Program-made: the position numbers and the translations under genes
DNA from: Canna indica
Taxonomy: Eukaryota > Streptophyta > Magnoliopsida > Zingiberales > Cannaceae
NCBI GenBank assembly: GCA_034359265.1
Contig: CP136897.1
Coordinates: 30,057,501 to 30,121,500 of the forward strand
DNA length: 64,000 bases
Direction of reading: 5' to 3'
Shown here: positions 60,123-64,000 of the stretch, piece by piece
Position numbering within the stretch: position 1 is the stretch's first letter
Layout: every line of letters begins with the position of its first letter
Notes under the pieces: generated by a model
Database searches by the model: none
Seen by the model: the letters and a program-made list of their open reading frames with translations, nothing else
What the model was told of the DNA's origin: nothing

Positions 60123-60491
60123 GATATGCACTTCTGAACGTCGGCTAATAAGGGTGAGCGTCCGAGGGAGAGTTCGGGGGTCATTTTCTTCGTCTCTTCC
60201 CGTGCCTTTCAGCGCCACGTGAAAAGCTAAAATCGGACAATAATGCACGGAGTTACGCCCGTTTTAAACGAGCAATAATAATTGAAATGTTATTTTTCTT
60301 ATTTGTTTACAAATTTTAATTTTTCGGGTCGGTTGTTCGATCGAGCCGGCCGTAGAGGTTGCGTAGGGCCCCGCGCGGGCGATCGATAGATAAATTTTAT
60401 GGCGACGACGTCGTCCGTCCTTAACGTTTGGTTAGAAAGATTGGTAAAAAAAATGATCTCGTCGTGCAATCAAATAGGTAGTAAAAAAAAA

Positions 60492-60608
60492 GGTGCAACA
60501 CCAGGACTTCCCAGGGGGTCACCAATCCTAGTACTACTCTCGCCCAAGCAAGCTTAACTTCGGAATTTTGATGGGATCCGGTGCATTAGTGCTACTATGA
60601 TCGCACCC
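60492..60608 (-). rRNA. 5S rRNA gene copy 123
   Basis: C107G, G85T, G58T, C44T, G41A, C24T, C15T, C14G. Confidence 0.94.
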
Positions 60609-60975
60609 ATCATGCACTTCTGATCGTCGGCTAATAAGGGTGAGCGTCCGAGGGATAGCTCAGGGTCATTTTCTCGTCTGTTCGCGCGCCTTTCAGCGCC
60701 ACGTGAAAAGCTAAAATCGGACAATAATGCACGGAGTTACGCCCGTTTTAAACGAAAAATAATAATTGAAATGTTATTTTTCTTATTTATTTACAAATTT
60801 TAATTCTTCGGGTCGGTTGGTCGATCGAGCCGGCAGTAGAGGTTGCGGCGGGCCCCGCGCGGGCGATCGACACCCAAGATTTATGGCGACGACGTCGTCC
60901 GTCCATAACGTTTGGTTAGAAATATTGGTAAAAAAAATGATCTCGTCGTGCAATCAAATAGGTAGTAAAAAAAAA

Positions 60976-61092
60976 GGTGCAACGCGAGGACTTCCCAAGG
61001 GGTCACCCATCCTAGTACTACTCTCGCCCAAGCACCCTTAACTTCGGAGTTCTGATGGGATCCGGTGCGTTAGTGCTGGTATGATCACACCC
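60976..61092 (-). rRNA. 5S rRNA gene copy 124
   Basis: T109C, C95T, C57G, C6T. Confidence 0.95.
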
Positions 61093-61461
61093 GATATGCA
61101 CTTCTGATCGTCGGCTAATAAGGGTGAGCCTCCAAGGGAGAGTTCAGGGGTCATTTTCTTCGTCTCTTTGCGCGCCTTTCAGCGCCACGTGAAAAGCTAA
61201 AATCGAACAATAATGCACGGAGTTACGCCCGTTTTAAACGAAAAATAATAATTGAAATGTTACTTTTCTTATTTAATTACAAATTTTAATTTTTCGGGTC
61301 GGTTGGTCGATCGAGCCTGCCGTAGAGGTTGCGGCGGGCCCCGCGCGGATGATCGACAGCCAAGATTTATGGCGACGACGTCGTCCGACCTTAACGTTTG
61401 GTTAGAAAGATTGGTAAAAAAAATGATCTCATCGTGCAATCAAATAGGTAGTAAAAAAAAT

Positions 61462-61577
61462 GGTGCAACACGAGGACTTCCCAAGGGTCACCCATCCTAG
61501 TACCACTCTCGCGCAAGCACGCTTCACTTCGGAGTTCTGATGGGATACGGAGCGTTAGTGCTAGTATGATCGCACCC
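61462..61577 (-). rRNA. 5S rRNA gene copy 125, 1-bp deletion in C box
   Basis: One base lost in the 91-95 run, which also has C95T; A74G, G65C, T53G, G31T, A27T, C15T. Confidence 0.94.
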
Positions 61578-61934
61578 GTCATGAACTTCTGATCGTCGGC
61601 TAATAAGGGTGAGCGTCCGAGGGACAACTCGGGGTCATTTTCTTCGTCTCTTCGCGCGCCTTTCAGCGCCACGTGAAAAGCTGAAATCGGACAATAATGC
61701 AAGGAGTTACGCCCGTTTTAAACGAAAAATAATAATAGAAATGTTATTTTTCTTATTTATTTACAAATTTTAATTTTTCGGGTCGGTTGGTCGATCGAGC
61801 CGGCCGTGGAGGTTGCGGCGGGAGATCGACAGCCAAATTTTATGGCGACGACGTCGTCCGTCCTTAATGTTTGGTTAGAAAAATTGGTAAAAAAAATGAT
61901 CTCGTCGTGCAATCAAATAGGTAGTAAAAAAACA

Positions 61935-62051
61935 AGTGCAACACGAGGACTTCCCAAGGGGTCACCCATCCAAGTACTACTCTCGCACAAGCACGCTTAA
62001 CATCGAAGTTCTGATGGGATCCGGTGCGTTAGTGCTGATATGATCACACCC
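61935..62051 (-). rRNA. 5S rRNA gene copy 126
   Basis: C117T, C95T, A80T, G65T, A50T, C46T, C14T, C6T. T tract set back by TTG. Confidence 0.94.
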
Positions 62052-62419
62052 GTCATGCACTTCTGATCGTCGGCTAATAAGGGTGAGCGTACGAGGGACA
62101 GCTCGGGGTCATTTTCTTCGTCTCTTCGTGCGCCTTTCAGCGCCACGTGAAAAGCTGAAATCAGACAATAATGCACGGAGTTACGCCCGTTTTAAACGAA
62201 AAATAATAATTGAAATGTTATTTTTCTTATTTATTTACAAATTTTAATTTTTCGGGTCGGTTGGTCGATCGAGCCTGCCGTAGAGGTTGCGGCGGGACCT
62301 ACGCGGACGATCGACAGCCAAGATTTATGGCGACGACGTCGTCCGTCCTTAACGTTTGGTTAGAAAGATTGGTAAAAAAAATGATCTCGTCGTGCAATCA
62401 AATAGGTAGTAAAAAAAAA

Positions 62420-62536
62420 GGTGCAACACGTGGACTTCCCAAGGGGTCACCCATCCTAGTACCACTCTCGCGCAAGCACGCTTCACTTCGGAGTTCTGAT
62501 GGGATCCGGTGCGTTAGTGCTAGTATGATCGCACCC
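62420..62536 (-). rRNA. 5S rRNA gene copy 127
   Basis: T106A, C95T, A74G, G65C, T53G, C15T. Confidence 0.95.
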
Positions 62537-62893
62537 GTCATGCACTTCTAATCGTCGGCTAATAAGGGTGAGCGTCCGAGGGACAACTCGGGGTCATTTT
62601 CTTCGTCTCCTCGCGCGCCTTTCCGCTCCACGTGAAAAGCTAAAATCGGACAATAATGCACGGAGTTACGTCCGTTTTAAATGAAGAATAATAATTGAAA
62701 TGTTATTTTTCCTATTAATTTACAAATTTTAATTTTTCGGGTCGGTTGGTCGATCGAGCCGGCCGTAGAGGTTGCGGCGCGCGATCGACTGCCAAATTTT
62801 ATGGCGACGACGTCATCCGTCCTTAACATTTGGTTAGAAAGATTGGTAAAAAAAATGATCTCGTCGTGCAATCAAATAGGTAAAAATAAAAAA

Positions 62894-63010
62894 GGTGCAA
62901 CACGAGGACTTCCTAGGGGGTCACCCATCGTATTACTACTCTCGCCCAAGCACGCTTAACTTCGGAGTTCTGAAGGGATCCGGTGCATTAGTGCTGGTAT
63001 GATCGCACCC
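62894..63010 (-). rRNA. 5S rRNA gene copy 128
   Basis: G97A, G81C, C78A, A37T, C24T. Same as copy 129. Terminator T6 A T5. Confidence 0.95.
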
Positions 63011-63366
63011 GTCATGCACTTCTGATCGTCGGCTAATAAGGGTGAGCGTCCGAGGGACGGCTCGGGGTCATTTTCTTCGTCTCTTCGCGCCCCTTTCAGC
63101 GCCACGTGAGAAGCTGAAATCGGACAATAATGCACGGAGTTACGCCCGTTTTAAACGAAAAATAATAATTGAAATGTTATTTTTCTTATTTATTTACATA
63201 TTTTAATTTTTCGGGTCGGTTGGTCGATCGCGCCGACCGTAGAGGTTGCGGCGGGCGATCAATAGCCAAATTTTATGGCGACGACGTCATCCGTCCTTAA
63301 CGTTTGGTTAGAAAGATTGGTAAAAAAATGATCTCGTCGTGCAATCAAATAGGTAAAAATAAAAAA

Positions 63367-63483
63367 GGTGCAACACGAGGACTTCCTAGGGGGTCACCCA
63401 TCGTATTACTACTCTCGCCCAAGCACGCTTAACTTCGGAGTTCTGAAGGGATCCGGTGCATTAGTGCTGGTATGATCGCACCC
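63367..63483 (-). rRNA. 5S rRNA gene copy 129
   Basis: Same as copy 128; neighbouring single-unit (473-bp) duplicate. Confidence 0.95.
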
Positions 63484-63839
63484 GTCATACACTTCTGATC
63501 GTCGGCTAATAAGGGTGAGCGTCCGAGGGACAGCTCGGGGTCATTTTCTTCGTCTCTTCGCGCGCCTTTCTGCGCCACGTGAGAAGCTGAAATCGGACAA
63601 TAATGCACGGAGTTACGCCCGTTTTAAACGAAAAATAATAATTGAAATGTTATTTTACTTATTTATTTACAAATTTTAATTTTTCGAGTCGGTTGGTCGA
63701 TCGGGCCGACCGTAGAGGTTGCGGCGGGCGATCGATAGCCAAATTTTATGGCGACGACGTCATCCGTCCTTAACGTTTGGTTAGAAAGATTGGTAAAAAA
63801 AATGATCTCGTCGTGCAATCAAATAGGTAAAAAAAAAAA

Positions 63840-63956
63840 GTTGCTACATGAGGACTTCCCAGGGGGTCACCCATCCAAATACTACTCTCGCCCAAGAACG
63901 CTTAACTTCAGAGTTCTGATGGGATCCGGTGCGTTAGTGTTGGGATGATCGCACCC
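63840..63956 (-). rRNA. 5S rRNA gene copy 130
   Basis: C116A, T112A, G108A, A80T, C78T, G60T, C47T, G17A, A13C. Decayed. Its promoter flank is cut off at the window end. Confidence 0.94.
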
Positions 63957-64000
63957 GTCATGCTCTTCTGATCGTCGGTTAATAAGGGTGAGCGTTCGAG
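63957..64000 (-). promoter_or_regulatory. Partial upstream flank of copy 130
   Basis: 44 bp of normal 5S upstream DNA cut by the window edge; the TATA-like site reads TTATTA. Confidence 0.7.

Overview
This window is plant nuclear DNA made almost entirely of tandem 5S ribosomal DNA. I count 130 copies of the 5S gene, all on the minus strand and mostly 485 bp apart. Each unit has a 117-nt 5S region (plus one or two terminal Us) and a spacer of about 368 bp. The 5S sequence matches the seed-plant 5S rRNA known to me, including the internal A box, intermediate element (IE) and C box. No 18S, 5.8S or 25S sequence is present, so 5S is separate from the 45S array, as in most seed plants. I cannot name the species.

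The only non-5S DNA is a 1,389-bp plastid fragment at 11404-12792. It carries codons 84-508 of psbB (photosystem II CP47) and about 109 bp of the psbB-psbT side. It sits inside 5S copy 24, exactly between the IE and the C box, with only 2 bp of 5S missing. It is a nuclear plastid insertion (NUPT) that splits a 5S gene, and its reading frame is still open.

Layout: 1-11403 holds copies 1-23 and the 3' part of copy 24; 11404-12792 is the NUPT; 12793-64000 holds the 5' part of copy 24, copies 25-130 and a partial promoter flank at the right edge. Several blocks were duplicated recently: 2 units (969 bp), 3 units (1,442 bp), 4 units (1,936-1,941 bp) and a 9-unit block repeated at a 12-unit distance (about 5,815 bp). 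Around 32-36.5 kb is a subfamily that lost its oligo-T terminator. From about 48.3 kb rightward a different spacer subfamily dominates.

Unit layout along the + strand, using copy 57: 5S gene (3' end left, 5' end right), then upstream DNA with a TATA-like TTATTA at -29 to -24, an inverted repeat near -45 and a perfect CACGTG at -93 to -98. Next come an AT-rich block, a CpG-rich block with two palindromes, a backup T tract and the main T tract of the next gene. Copies 57 and 61 match the array consensus exactly; most others carry 1-8 substitutions, with CpG sites hit again and again.

Numbering of variants is on the gene strand with +1 the first G. A box = +50 to +64, IE = +67 to +72, C box = +80 to +97. 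Apart from the psbB fragment, I find no credible protein-coding gene.
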